A stretch of 40,871 bases of DNA, from contig JAQBQJ010000016.1 in the NCBI GenBank assembly GCA_028287065.1, forward strand, positions 1 through 40,871, given 5' to 3'. Below the pieces are notes generated by a model. It was not told the origin of the DNA. It saw nothing but the letters and a program-made list of their open reading frames with translations, and made no database searches. Position numbers and translations under genes: made by a program. Positions 32,923-40,871 of the stretch are shown here, in pieces; position 1 is the stretch's first letter; every line of letters starts with the position of its first letter. The stretch is from Labilithrix sp. GTDB lineage: Bacteria > Myxococcota_A > Polyangia > Polyangiales > Polyangiaceae.

Positions 32923-33696
32923 TCAGTAGCGCTCCTTCGGCTCCACGGGCGCGGTGACCACGACCTTCGGGAAGACTTCCTTCACGAAGCGATCGCGCAC
33001 GTCGCGCGCGCGCACCTCGTCGTCACGCGCGGGCACGGCGACGCCGACGACGAGGCAAGCCTTCTCCCACGCGGGATACGCGGCCCATGCCGCGGCATAC
33101 GACTCGCGCGAGAGCACGGTCGCGGTCTTCGCATAGAGCGGGTCGACGTCGACGATCGCGATCGTCTTCGGCGCGTTCTTCGCGGCGGGAGCGGTGGGCA
33201 CCGTCCACGGGAAGGCCGCCGGCGTATCGTGATGCAGATCGACCTCGAACGCCTCGACCCACGGCATCGCCCACGTCTCGAAGCTCTTCGTGCACGCTCC
33301 AAGGGCCGTGTTGTCGTCGACGTGCGTCACGAAGCCGGCGACGATCGCATGATGCGACTTGCCGTAGCGGAATCCGACGAGCCCGGGGACCGTGAGGAAG
33401 CGCACCCGCGTCCAGTTCGGAGCGTCCGGCAGCGGAATGGCGACGCTGTTCTGCTTGTCGCTCTTCGGTGCGATGGCCGCGGTCCGCAGCTGCTCGAGGG
33501 CCGCCGAGTGAATGTCTCCGCCGTTGCCGCCCTGCGCAGGCTGGCCGTCGTCCTTCGGCGGCGGTGAAGGCGCGACGGGCCGCGCCGGAGTCGCGGTCGG
33601 AAGCGACGCCGAGGAGCAGGCCGAAGCGGCCAGCGCCAGCGCAACGACCCCGAAAACACGGAGTCTCGAACGGCCGAGCTGGGATTCCATCACCAT
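32923..33696 (-). CDS. Lipoprotein of unknown function
   Basis: A 257-residue protein with a lipoprotein signal (LRVFGVVALALAASAC-S) and a Pro/Ala/Lys linker (about 30-60). Then comes a globular part with few motifs: PNWTRVRFLTVPGLVGFRYG, VTHVDDNTALGACTKSFETW, a WAAYPAWEKACLVVGVAV segment and a C-terminal DRFVKEVFPKVVV helix. I do not recognise the family; the pattern resembles polyangial lipoproteins of about this length. Two ATGs (33696 and 33690) are possible. It lies upstream of the EamA gene with 35 bases between them, and divergent from the MoxR gene. Confidence 0.78.
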   Translation of the reverse strand: MVMESQLGRSRLRVFGVVALALAASACSSASLPTATPARPVAPSPPPKDDGQPAQGGNGGDIHSAALEQLRTAAIAPKSDKQNSVAIPLPDAPNWTRVRFLTVPGLVGFRYGKSHHAIVAGFVTHVDDNTALGACTKSFETWAMPWVEAFEVDLHHDTPAAFPWTVPTAPAAKNAPKTIAIVDVDPLYAKTATVLSRESYAAAWAAYPAWEKACLVVGVAVPARDDEVRARDVRDRFVKEVFPKVVVTAPVEPKERY

Positions 33697-33753
33697 CGTC
33701 AGTGTTGGACGAAACGGAGGCGTTGGCCATTCGATTCGGTATTCTCGGCGACG

Positions 33754-34722
33754 TTGGACGCCATCGCCGCAGTAGACGAAAAGGGCTCGCGAACGACCCG
33801 CGGGACGCTGGATCGCCTGCGTGAGTCGCTCCGGTCGGTCGTCCAGGGCAAGGATGACGTCATCGATCTGCTCCTGGTCGGGCTGCTCGGCGCCGGCCAC
33901 GTGCTCGTCGAGGACGTACCGGGCGTGGGCAAGACCACGCTCGCGAAGGCCCTCGCGCGCGCGCTCGACGTCACGTTCACACGCGTGCAGTTTACACCTG
34001 ATCTGCTGCCCACCGACATCCTCGGGTCGCAGGTCCTGAACCCGAAGGACGGCACGTTCGCGTTCCACAAGGGACCGGTCTTCACGAACGTGCTCCTCGC
34101 CGACGAGATCAACCGAGCGTCTCCGCGGACGCAGTCGGCGCTCCTCGAGGCGATGAACGAGGCGCAGGTCAGCATCGACGGCGTCACGCACATGCTGCCT
34201 TCGCCCTTCTTCGTCGTCGCGACGCAGAACCCCTCCGACTACCAGGGCACGTATCCGCTGCCCGAAGCGCAGCTCGACCGCTTCCTCCTCCGGATCGGCG
34301 TCGGTTATCCGTCCGGCGACGCGGAGCTCGCGATGCTGTTCGCGCGGCAGTCCGCCGATCCGCTCGCGAAGGTCACGCCCGTGTGCGATCGCGACACCAT
34401 CGTCCGCATCCAGCGCGAGGTCCGCGAGATCGAGATGAAGGACGCCGTCGCGCAGTACCTGCTCGCGATCGTCCAGCGCACGAGGCAGACCGCGCCTCTC
34501 GAGCTCGGCATCAGCCCGCGCGGCGCGCTCGCGTTCTTCCGCGCCGCGCAGGCGCGCGCGCTCCTGCACGGACGCACCTATGTGAGCCCCGACGACGTGC
34601 ACGCGCTCGCGGCGCCGGTGCTCGCGCATCGCGTGCAGCTCACCACGCAAGCTCGCTACGGCGGCGTCACCGCCGAAGCCGCGCTCGCCGACGTCGTGCG
34701 CGACGTTCCGGTTCCCACGTAG
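33754..34722 (+). CDS. MoxR-family AAA+ ATPase
   Basis: A 322-residue ATPase. Walker A is EDVPGVGKTTLA (53-64, Lys60), the family hallmark RVQFTPDLLPTDILG follows (77-91), Walker B is LLADEIN (114-120), sensor 1 is VVATQNPSDYQGTYPLPEAQLDRF and the MoxR C-terminal lid closes the protein. MoxR proteins act as chaperones or regulators for neighbouring DUF58 and VWA proteins in envelope biogenesis. It starts at TTG 33754, soon after a TATTCT (33740-33745), so the leader is very short. It leads an operon with a small protein, DUF58 and transglutaminase-like genes. Confidence 0.93.
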   Translation: MDAIAAVDEKGSRTTRGTLDRLRESLRSVVQGKDDVIDLLLVGLLGAGHVLVEDVPGVGKTTLAKALARALDVTFTRVQFTPDLLPTDILGSQVLNPKDGTFAFHKGPVFTNVLLADEINRASPRTQSALLEAMNEAQVSIDGVTHMLPSPFFVVATQNPSDYQGTYPLPEAQLDRFLLRIGVGYPSGDAELAMLFARQSADPLAKVTPVCDRDTIVRIQREVREIEMKDAVAQYLLAIVQRTRQTAPLELGISPRGALAFFRAAQARALLHGRTYVSPDDVHALAAPVLAHRVQLTTQARYGGVTAEAALADVVRDVPVPT

Positions 34723-34745
34723 TTCGTGCTCGAAGGAGGTTCGCC

Positions 34746-35126
34746 GTGCCGAAGCAGACCGTGTTCGCCTACGTGCAAGGTACCGATCTCGACGGCGTCG
34801 TCGCGGCGATCGAGACCCGCCTGGATGCGCTCGTCGAGGAGCGGAAGTGGGTCCTCGCGGACGTGTGGGTCGTGAACCAGCGCGAGGACTCGGGCTGGGA
34901 CCTGGGCCTGAACCTCACGCTGCCCGCCGGAAAGGCGAGGCCGAAGACCTGGGGCGAGGACATCGCGGCGATCGCGACGGCGTTCGGCGCGCTCCATCGC
35001 GAGACGAAGCGCACGTTCGTGATCGGCGTCGCGGACGCGAAGGGAAACACGAAGGACCTCTTCACGATCGACTCTGGCAGCCCGGATCTGAAGAAGCTCG
35101 CGACCGCGCTCGAGGCCGTGGCATAG
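34746..35126 (+). CDS. Small protein in the MoxR operon
   Basis: A 126-residue soluble protein starting at GTG with a strong AAGGAGG 5' of it (34734-34740). It has regular alpha/beta alternation (DLDGVVAAIETRLDALVEER, WVLADVWVVNQRED, WDLGLNLTLP, then RTFVIGVADAKG). The family is not recognised. It is 23 bases after MoxR and 12 before the DUF58 gene, so it is part of the operon; an accessory role is inferred from position only. Confidence 0.8.
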   Translation: MPKQTVFAYVQGTDLDGVVAAIETRLDALVEERKWVLADVWVVNQREDSGWDLGLNLTLPAGKARPKTWGEDIAAIATAFGALHRETKRTFVIGVADAKGNTKDLFTIDSGSPDLKKLATALEAVA

Positions 35127-35138
35127 CCGAGCCGGGCG

Positions 35139-36449
35139 ATGAAGATCGATTTCGCGCGCCTCAATCACATCCTCATCCCGAAGGGGAAAGAGGAGCGCGA
35201 TCGCTTCCGTGACTCACGGCTCGGACGCGTGCTCGTCCCCGTCGTCTCGCTCGTGTGGGGCTCGCTGACCGACGAAGGGCGCTCGCTCCTGCTCGTCACG
35301 TTCCTCGTCGGCGCGATCAGCGTCGATGTCCGCGGCGCCACGGGCTACGTCTTCTTCGCCGTCCTCGTCGGGCTCTTGATCGGCTCGCTCGCTGCAGCGC
35401 TCACGCCGGCGCTCCGCCTGCGCGATCTCGAGGTGAGGATCGACGCACCCCGGCGCGTGACGGTCGGCGAGCCGGTCACGTTCACGATCGCGTGCGCCCG
35501 CGGGATGCGCGCCTCGAAGTCGGCCTCGACGTGGGCGCGTCATCCGATCCGCGTGCGCGGGCCGTTCTTGCCGTGGGACGGAACGTGGCTCGACGAGGCG
35601 CCGGCAGAGCTCGTGGTCGGAGACGGCGGCGCGGCGCACGCGAAGATGCGCGCGAGGTTCGTCGCACGAGGCCTGCACCACCTCGATGCGTTCACCGCAG
35701 CGGCCGTTGCGCCCGGCGGCCTCGCGTGCGGACCTCGTCGTTCGAGCGAGGCCGTGAAGCTCCACGTCGTTCCGCGCGTCGCGAACGTGGTTCGTCTCCC
35801 GTTCGCGGTCGTCGCGCGACATCAGCCGGGCGGCGTTGCGCTCGCGTCGAAGAGCGGCGAGGCGATGGACCTGCTCGGCGTGAGGCCGTATCGGCCCGGC
35901 GATCCGGTGCGCGATCTCCACGCGCGGAGCTGGGCACGAACGGGGATCCCGGTCGTCCGCGAGTACCAGCAGGAGTACTTCACGCGCGTCGGCGTGGTGC
36001 TCGACACGGACGTCGACGACGACGAACGGCTCGAGGCCGCGATCGAGCTCGCCGCAGGCGTCATCGCGCATCTCTCGCGCGGCGAAGCGCTCGTCGACGT
36101 GCTCGTGGTCGGCGACGCGGTGCACGAGCTCACGCTCGGCCGCAGCCTGGGCACGCTCGATCAGGCACTCGAGCTGCTCGCGACGGTCGAGCGCGGCACC
36201 ACGCTCGCCGCGCCGCAGCTCCTCGGACGCCTCGAGCCCTACCTCGATCGACTCTCGACCGTCGTCGTCATCGCGCTCGCCGAAGGCGACGAACGCAGCG
36301 CGCTCGAGCGCGGCATCACCGGACGCGGCATCGCGTGCACGACGCTGCTCGTCGACGAAGCGCTCACGCGCAGCATCCAGGAGCGCAAGGAGCTCGCGTG
36401 GGCCGGCGGCAAGCCCGCGGCAAAGCCGGCAACGGAGAAGGCGTCGTGA
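35139..36449 (+). CDS. DUF58 protein
   Basis: A 436-residue protein. Two hydrophobic helices (about 49-65 and 70-91) anchor it, followed by a beta-rich segment (DLEVRIDAPRRVTVGEPVTF) and then the DUF58 hallmark RPYRPGDPVRDLHARSWART (about 251-270), which is the start of a VWA-like fold (VVREYQQEY, VVLDTDVDDDERLEAAI). DUF58 proteins are partners of MoxR ATPases, thought to act in the assembly or quality control of envelope complexes. The frame overlaps the next start by GTGA (36446-36449). An extra Lys/Ala/Pro tail is unremarkable. Confidence 0.91.
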   Translation: MKIDFARLNHILIPKGKEERDRFRDSRLGRVLVPVVSLVWGSLTDEGRSLLLVTFLVGAISVDVRGATGYVFFAVLVGLLIGSLAAALTPALRLRDLEVRIDAPRRVTVGEPVTFTIACARGMRASKSASTWARHPIRVRGPFLPWDGTWLDEAPAELVVGDGGAAHAKMRARFVARGLHHLDAFTAAAVAPGGLACGPRRSSEAVKLHVVPRVANVVRLPFAVVARHQPGGVALASKSGEAMDLLGVRPYRPGDPVRDLHARSWARTGIPVVREYQQEYFTRVGVVLDTDVDDDERLEAAIELAAGVIAHLSRGEALVDVLVVGDAVHELTLGRSLGTLDQALELLATVERGTTLAAPQLLGRLEPYLDRLSTVVVIALAEGDERSALERGITGRGIACTTLLVDEALTRSIQERKELAWAGGKPAAKPATEKAS

Positions 36450-38233
36450 ACGCGCGCTTCCTCCTCCAACCCGCTGCGCTGCCGCTCGTGCGACTCGCGC
36501 CTGCCGCCGCGGCGGGTCTCGTGCTGGCCGTGACGGCGGCGACCACACAGCTCCCGCCGCTCGCGCGCGGCTTCGCGATCGCGCTCATCGTGATCTCCGT
36601 CCTCGTCTCGATGATCCCGAAGCGCGACGACGTGAAGACGCACGGAAGCGTGACCGCGGCGATCGTCTCGGTCGCGGCCTCGGGTCAGACGCAGACCGGA
36701 CTGCCGTACATCGCCGGCGCGGTGACGTTCGCGATCGTCGTGCTGGCATGCCTGCGCGCACCGCTCGTCGCTGCGCGGCTGCGCACCGGCAAGGCCGTGG
36801 CGGCGAATCCTTCGCGACGTGTGAGCTCGCTCGTCGTGCTCGCGCTCGTGACCTCCGCGATCACCGGGGGGCTCGTCCTCGCGCTGCCCCCGCTCAGCGG
36901 GATCGCCGAGCGTCAGGTGCAGCGGCTCGCGGGCAACGTCGCGACCGACGACGACCACGTCGGGTTCGACACGAAGCTCCGCGTCGGCTCCCTCCGCCAC
37001 ATGCTGCGCGGCGATCGCGTCGTGATGCGCGTGTCGGGCGAGCCCGTCGAGTACCTGCGCGGAGCGATCGTCGATCGGTACGACTCGCGGATCTGGTCGA
37101 GCACGCAAGCGACCAAGGTCGTCGAGGCCACCGCGGATGCCCCGGTCGATCGCGCGACGACGCACATCGAGCTCTCGCGCGCCGCGCTCTCCGGCCGCGT
37201 CGCGGATCCGCGATGGTTCCTGCCCGACGACGCGTGCGACGTGCGCACGCCCTCGGGTCGCGTCGCGCTCGATGCGCACGGGGCCGCGCATCCCCTGCCC
37301 GCCAACGACGCGCGAGAGATCTGGTTCCGGCGCAGCACGACGGGCGCGTGCAGCAAAGCGCCGGAGGCGGTGCTCCCACCGAACCGCAACGACGTGGCGA
37401 TCGCGCAAAAGATCGAGCCGGAGCTCCGTGCCATTGCTCGCCGCTGGGCGCACGACACCACCACGCAACACGAGGCGCTCGACGCGATCATGCGCGAGCT
37501 CTCGCGTTATCCGTACTCGCTCGCCGATCGCCGCGATGGCGACGTCGATCCGGTCATCGAGTTCCTGCGCAGCCGCCACGGCGGGCACTGCGAGCTCTTC
37601 GCATCGGCGATGGCGCTGCTCGCGCGATCGATCGGCATCCCCACGCGGCTCGCCGTCGGCTATCGCGTCGACGAGGTCAACCCCATCACCGGCTTCGCCG
37701 TCGTGCGCGATCGCAACGCGCACACGTGGGTCGAGGCCTTCGTCGACGGTCGCTGGCAGTCGTTCGATCCCACGCCGGTCTCGGAGCTGCACGCCACGAC
37801 GCGCCCGAGCCGCTGGGACGACTTCTCGGAGGCGGTCTCGTTCGGCTGGGATCGTACGATCGGCTTCTTCGCGAACATCGGCCTCGCGCGCACCGGCATC
37901 TTCTCGGCGGTGGCGGCCGTGCTGCTCATCATCCTGCGGCGGTTCATGCAGCGTCGCGCGGTGAAGACCACGTCGCTCGCGGCGGCGTCGCGGCCGCTGC
38001 CCGCGTTCGAAACGCTCGCCGATGCGCTCGCGCGCGCGGGATGGGAGCGCGTCCCTTCGGAGCCGCTCGAGCGCTTCGCGAGGCGCGTGATCGAGGCCGG
38101 TGAGCCCTGGTCCGCCGACGTCGCCGATGCGCTCGTTCGCTACGCCGAGCTCCGCTACGGAGGCATCGGCGAGGAGAAGACCGTCGCGGAGCGCCTCGAT
38201 GCGCTCGCGCGAAAGGTCGCGCCTACTTCGTGA
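36446..38233 (+). CDS. Transglutaminase-like membrane protein (TgpA type)
   Basis: A 595-residue protein with an N-terminal block of four or more helices (about 15-155), then an extracytoplasmic transglutaminase-like domain. The catalytic triad is Cys382 in RHGGHCELFA, His426 in RNAHTWVEAF and Asp441 in FDPTP. A further helix (about 480-510) and a cytoplasmic DUF4129-like tail follow. The same organisation is found in TgpA proteins encoded next to MoxR and DUF58. The GTG start overlaps the DUF58 stop by GTGA, indicating coupling. The C-terminus overlaps the convergent crotonase gene by 11 bases. Confidence 0.92.
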   Translation: MNARFLLQPAALPLVRLAPAAAAGLVLAVTAATTQLPPLARGFAIALIVISVLVSMIPKRDDVKTHGSVTAAIVSVAASGQTQTGLPYIAGAVTFAIVVLACLRAPLVAARLRTGKAVAANPSRRVSSLVVLALVTSAITGGLVLALPPLSGIAERQVQRLAGNVATDDDHVGFDTKLRVGSLRHMLRGDRVVMRVSGEPVEYLRGAIVDRYDSRIWSSTQATKVVEATADAPVDRATTHIELSRAALSGRVADPRWFLPDDACDVRTPSGRVALDAHGAAHPLPANDAREIWFRRSTTGACSKAPEAVLPPNRNDVAIAQKIEPELRAIARRWAHDTTTQHEALDAIMRELSRYPYSLADRRDGDVDPVIEFLRSRHGGHCELFASAMALLARSIGIPTRLAVGYRVDEVNPITGFAVVRDRNAHTWVEAFVDGRWQSFDPTPVSELHATTRPSRWDDFSEAVSFGWDRTIGFFANIGLARTGIFSAVAAVLLIILRRFMQRRAVKTTSLAAASRPLPAFETLADALARAGWERVPSEPLERFARRVIEAGEPWSADVADALVRYAELRYGGIGEEKTVAERLDALARKVAPTS

Positions 38234-38927
38234 CCTTCCGATCGAGGACCGCGCGGAGCCTCTCCTTGAGCTCGGGCGCGGCCCACTTCGGAACCACCTC
38301 GGTGACGAACCGACGCTGCTCGGCTTCGGGTACCGAGAGCGTCCCGCGCAGCGCGCGCTTCGCTGCGGCATACGCGTCGCGTGGGTGGCTCGCCAGCTTC
38401 TCGAGGCGCGCGCGCGCATCGCTCTCCTCGCCGAGCACGTCGACGAGGCCGAACGCGATCGCCTCCGGCGCGAGATAGAGCTCTGCCTCGAGCAGAAGCC
38501 TCTCGAGCGAGGGGCCGGGCACGCGATTGACGCACATGCGAAAGGTGCGCGGAGGGAAGCGGAGGCCGAGCGCGACCTCGTTCAGCCCGATGCGCACCCC
38601 GGCGCGCGCCGTCATCACGCGGACGTCGCAGCAGAGCGTCATCACGCATCCACCGGCGATGGCATGCCCGTTGACCCACGCCACCGTCGGTCCCGGATGC
38701 TCGTAGAGCGCCTGCACGAGGTCCTCGAGCACACCGAGGAAACGCGTGAGGCCGGCCTCGTCGAGCGACGCGACCTCCTTCAGGTTCAGCCCTGCAGAAA
38801 ACGCGTCGCCGTCACCGGTCAGGAACAGCGGTGCGTCGCCCGCTTCGCGCACCGACGCGAGCATCCGCTCCATCAGCTCGGTCGACAGCGAGTTCTTCCC
38901 GGGTCCAGACAGCAGGATCGTCTTCAT
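38223..38927 (-). CDS. Enoyl-CoA hydratase/isomerase family protein
   Basis: A 234-residue crotonase-fold protein. The oxyanion-hole strands are [18 protein letters not shown] (35-52) and [20 protein letters not shown] (about 84-103), and [11 protein letters not shown] carries the usual active-site Glu. It is shorter than typical crotonases (about 260 residues), missing part of the N-terminal strand. Likely functions are hydratase, isomerase or related CoA-ester chemistry; the exact one is not determinable. The ATG lies three bases from a strong hairpin, with no clear Shine-Dalgarno. It converges on the transglutaminase-like gene with an 11-base overlap. Confidence 0.88.
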   Translation of the reverse strand: MKTILLSGPGKNSLSTELMERMLASVREAGDAPLFLTGDGDAFSAGLNLKEVASLDEAGLTRFLGVLEDLVQALYEHPGPTVAWVNGHAIAGGCVMTLCCDVRVMTARAGVRIGLNEVALGLRFPPRTFRMCVNRVPGPSLERLLLEAELYLAPEAIAFGLVDVLGEESDARARLEKLASHPRDAYAAAKRALRGTLSVPEAEQRRFVTEVVPKWAAPELKERLRAVLDRKVTK

Positions 38928-38930
38928 GAG

Positions 38931-38958
38931 CGCCGCCGAGCTTAGTTCTGCGGCGGCG
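38931..38958. promoter_or_regulatory. Perfect 8-bp hairpin next to the crotonase start
   Basis: CGCCGCCG (38931-38938) and CGGCGGCG (38951-38958) pair around a 12-base loop. On the minus strand the stem ends three bases before the crotonase ATG and would cover any ribosome site. It could also act as a transcription terminator or attenuator. Confidence 0.5.
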
Positions 38959-39063
38959 GAAGCGTCCGCGCTTTCTCGCCGCGGTCAGCGACGTCACGCA
39001 CGCCTGAGGTACGGCCCGGGTTTGCGCGTGCGGCGAGGCCAAACCTGCGGTAAAGCTGCAGGA

Positions 39064-40871
39064 ATGACGTCGCCTAACCATCCCGTCGATCCCTCCGGAA
39101 AGGTGCTCACCGGCAATCCTCACCTCATCAAGTGGGTCAGTGAAATGGCCGCGCTCACGAAGCCGGATCGCGTCGTCTGGTGCGACGGCTCCGCAGACGA
39201 GAAGCAGAAGCTCACCGCGGAGGCCGTCGAGCAGAAGGTCCTCGAGCCGCTGAACCAGGAGAAGCTCCCGGGCTGCTACCTGCATCGCTCGAACCCGAAC
39301 GACGTCGCGCGCGTCGAGAACCTCACCTTCATCTGCACGCCGACGAAGGACGCGGCCGGCCCGACCAACAACTGGATGGAGCCGCAGGAGGCGTACGCGA
39401 AGCTCGGTAAGCTGTTCGACGGCTCGATGAAGGGCCGCACGATGTACGTCATCCCGTACATCATGGGCCCCGCGGGCTCGAAGCTCTCGAAGGTCGGCAT
39501 CGAGATCACCGACAGCATCTACGTCGTCCTCAACATGCGCATCATGACGCGCATGGGTCGCATCGCGCTCGACATGCTCGGCGACTCGAACGACTTCAAT
39601 CGCGGCCTCCACTCGATGCTCGACATCAACCCCGAGCGCCGCTTCATCTGCCACTTCCCGCAGGACAACACGATCTGGTCGATCGGCTCGGGCTACGGCG
39701 GCAACGTGCTTCTCGGCAAGAAGTGCCTCGCGCTCCGCATCGGGAGCGCGCTCGGCAAGAAGGAAGGCTGGCTCGCCGAGCACATGCTCATCCTCGGCGT
39801 CGAGAGCCCCGAAGGCGAGATGACGTACGTCGCGGCGGCCTTCCCGAGCGCGTGCGGCAAGACGAACTTCGCGATGATGATCCCGCCCAAGCGCTTCAAG
39901 GGCTGGAAGATCTGGACCGTCGGCGACGACATCGCGTGGATGCGCGTCGCCGACGACGGACGCCTCTACGCCGTCAACCCGGAGAACGGGTACTTCGGCG
40001 TCGCGCCCGGCACGAGCTACGAGTCGAACCCGAACGCGATGAAGACGGTCATGAAGGACACGATCTTCACCAACGTCGCGCGCACGCCGGACGGTGACGT
40101 GTGGTGGGAGGGCAAGGACGGCCCGATCCCCGCCGAGGTCATCGACTGGAAGGGCAACCCGTGGACCTCGAAGTCGACGGAGAAGGCCGCGCACCCGAAC
40201 TCGCGCTTCACGGCGCCCGCGAAGAACAACCCGTGGCTGTCGAAGTTCGCCGACGATCCGGACGGCGTCCCGATCAGCGCGATCATCTTCGGCGGTCGCC
40301 GCGCGACCACCGTGCCGCTCGTCATGCAGGCGTTCAACTGGCTGAACGGCGTCTTCTTCGGCGCGACGCTCGGCTCCGAGACGACCGCCGCGGCGACCGG
40401 CAAGGTCGGCATCGTGCGCCGCGACCCGTTCGCGATGCTCCCCTTCTGCGGTTACAACATGGGCGAGTACTTCCAGCACTGGCTCGCGATGCAGTCGAAC
40501 ATCACGAACCCGCCGAAGGTCTTCCTCGTCAACTGGTTCCGCAAGGGCAAGGACGGCAAGTTCCTCTGGCCCGGCTTCGGCGAGAACATGCGCGTCCTCA
40601 AGTGGATCGTCGACCGCGCGCGCCTGCGCGTCGGCGGCCAGGAGACCATCTTCGGCTGGGTGCCGAAGGCCGGTGACCTCGATCTCTCGGGTCTCGACAT
40701 CGCGCACGAGAAGGTCGACGACGCGACGCACATCGATCTCGAAGAGTGGGAGAAAGAGCTCGCATCGTACGGCGAGTTCTTCGATACCCTCGGCACTGCC
40801 ATGCCCCGCGCACTCAAGCTCCATCGTGACCTCCTCCTTGCACGTATCGAAGCCGTGAAGGGCGGACACGG
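39064..40871 (+). CDS. pckG: GTP-dependent phosphoenolpyruvate carboxykinase (3' end cut)
   Basis: 602 codons are visible from ATG 39064 to the right edge, close to the normal length of about 600-620. The GTP-class signature is [13 protein letters not shown], with reactive Cys264 and P-loop Lys266. Others are [12 protein letters not shown]-like [46 protein letters not shown] and [12 protein letters not shown]-like [13 protein letters not shown] with the catalytic Arg pair. It converts oxaloacetate and GTP to phosphoenolpyruvate for gluconeogenesis, or the reverse. A CAGGA lies directly at the ATG. The window end leaves perhaps only a few residues missing. Confidence 0.95.
   Translation, partial: MTSPNHPVDPSGKVLTGNPHLIKWVSEMAALTKPDRVVWCDGSADEKQKLTAEAVEQKVLEPLNQEKLPGCYLHRSNPNDVARVENLTFICTPTKDAAGPTNNWMEPQEAYAKLGKLFDGSMKGRTMYVIPYIMGPAGSKLSKVGIEITDSIYVVLNMRIMTRMGRIALDMLGDSNDFNRGLHSMLDINPERRFICHFPQDNTIWSIGSGYGGNVLLGKKCLALRIGSALGKKEGWLAEHMLILGVESPEGEMTYVAAAFPSACGKTNFAMMIPPKRFKGWKIWTVGDDIAWMRVADDGRLYAVNPENGYFGVAPGTSYESNPNAMKTVMKDTIFTNVARTPDGDVWWEGKDGPIPAEVIDWKGNPWTSKSTEKAAHPNSRFTAPAKNNPWLSKFADDPDGVPISAIIFGGRRATTVPLVMQAFNWLNGVFFGATLGSETTAAATGKVGIVRRDPFAMLPFCGYNMGEYFQHWLAMQSNITNPPKVFLVNWFRKGKDGKFLWPGFGENMRVLKWIVDRARLRVGGQETIFGWVPKAGDLDLSGLDIAHEKVDDATHIDLEEWEKELASYGEFFDTLGTAMPRALKLHRDLLLARIEAVKGGH

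Noticed and set aside
1-40871. A defence island, secretion system, biosynthetic cluster or prophage
   Set aside because: No genes typical of these (nucleases with methylases, megasynthases, phage structural or integrase genes) were found. The only mobile-related genes are the RAYT and transposase remnants.

Overview
The window looks like a chromosomal segment of a myxobacterium of the Polyangiales type (Myxococcota). Codon use is strongly GC-rich. Many secreted lipoproteins carry Asp/Ala/Gly-rich linkers. There is a Hanks-type kinase with a proline-rich tail, an FHA-domain sigma-54 activator, a VWA-FHA protein, a multihaem cytochrome of the kind seen in this group and a RAYT transposase. No rRNA, tRNA, CRISPR array or prophage was seen. 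The species cannot be named from the sequence alone.

Layout. (a) 1-1716, minus: a translationally coupled trio of alpha/beta hydrolase, HXXEE membrane protein and a cut-off membrane protein. (b) 1873-6671, plus: serine/threonine kinase, TPR-like secreted protein, and two lipoproteins, one with a LamG-like fold. (c) 6672-10487: a scrapyard region with a short PQQ-propeller gene, the 3' third of a recA-like gene abutting a RAYT transposase, low-complexity repeats, a long hairpin element, one secreted protein and the tail of an IS1182-like transposase. (d) 10488-14698: a coupled PDZ-sensor kinase and NarL-type regulator, then a Cys-rich lipoprotein. A 40-bp RAYT scrap follows at 14852-14891. (e) 14897-21721: VWA-FHA protein, membrane-fused spermidine synthase-like protein, FHA sigma-54 activator with a divergent lipoprotein gene that has a good -24/-12 promoter, and a PilZ protein. 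(f) 21797-27263, plus: a small conserved-looking protein, then a tight envelope operon of PpiC/SurA-like foldase, M16 peptidase, tetrahaem cytochrome c, small lipoprotein and M23-like protein, ending in a compound terminator. (g) 27362-31923: hydrolase (minus); NAD-type isocitrate dehydrogenase, cation/proton antiporter fused to a PTS EIIA domain, and exonuclease III (plus). (h) 31935-33696: a second long hairpin element, EamA transporter and lipoprotein (minus). (i) 33754-38233, plus: MoxR ATPase, small protein, DUF58 protein and transglutaminase-like membrane protein, a classic MoxR/DUF58/TgpA set. (j) crotonase (minus) and a nearly complete GTP-type PEP carboxykinase running off the right edge.

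Three points stand out. First, two hairpin elements (9196-9306 and 31935-32037) share their ends and their apical core but have arms built from different hexamer repeats. Second, the sigma-54 activator, a palindromic upstream site, a -24/-12 promoter, a Shine-Dalgarno sequence and a lipoprotein start are all correctly spaced within about 230 bp. Third, the PpiC/M16/tetrahaem cytochrome/lipoprotein/M23 operon combines folding, proteolysis, redox and a wall-hydrolase-like protein whose first metal ligand is changed. All assignments are by eye from motifs; no database search was possible.
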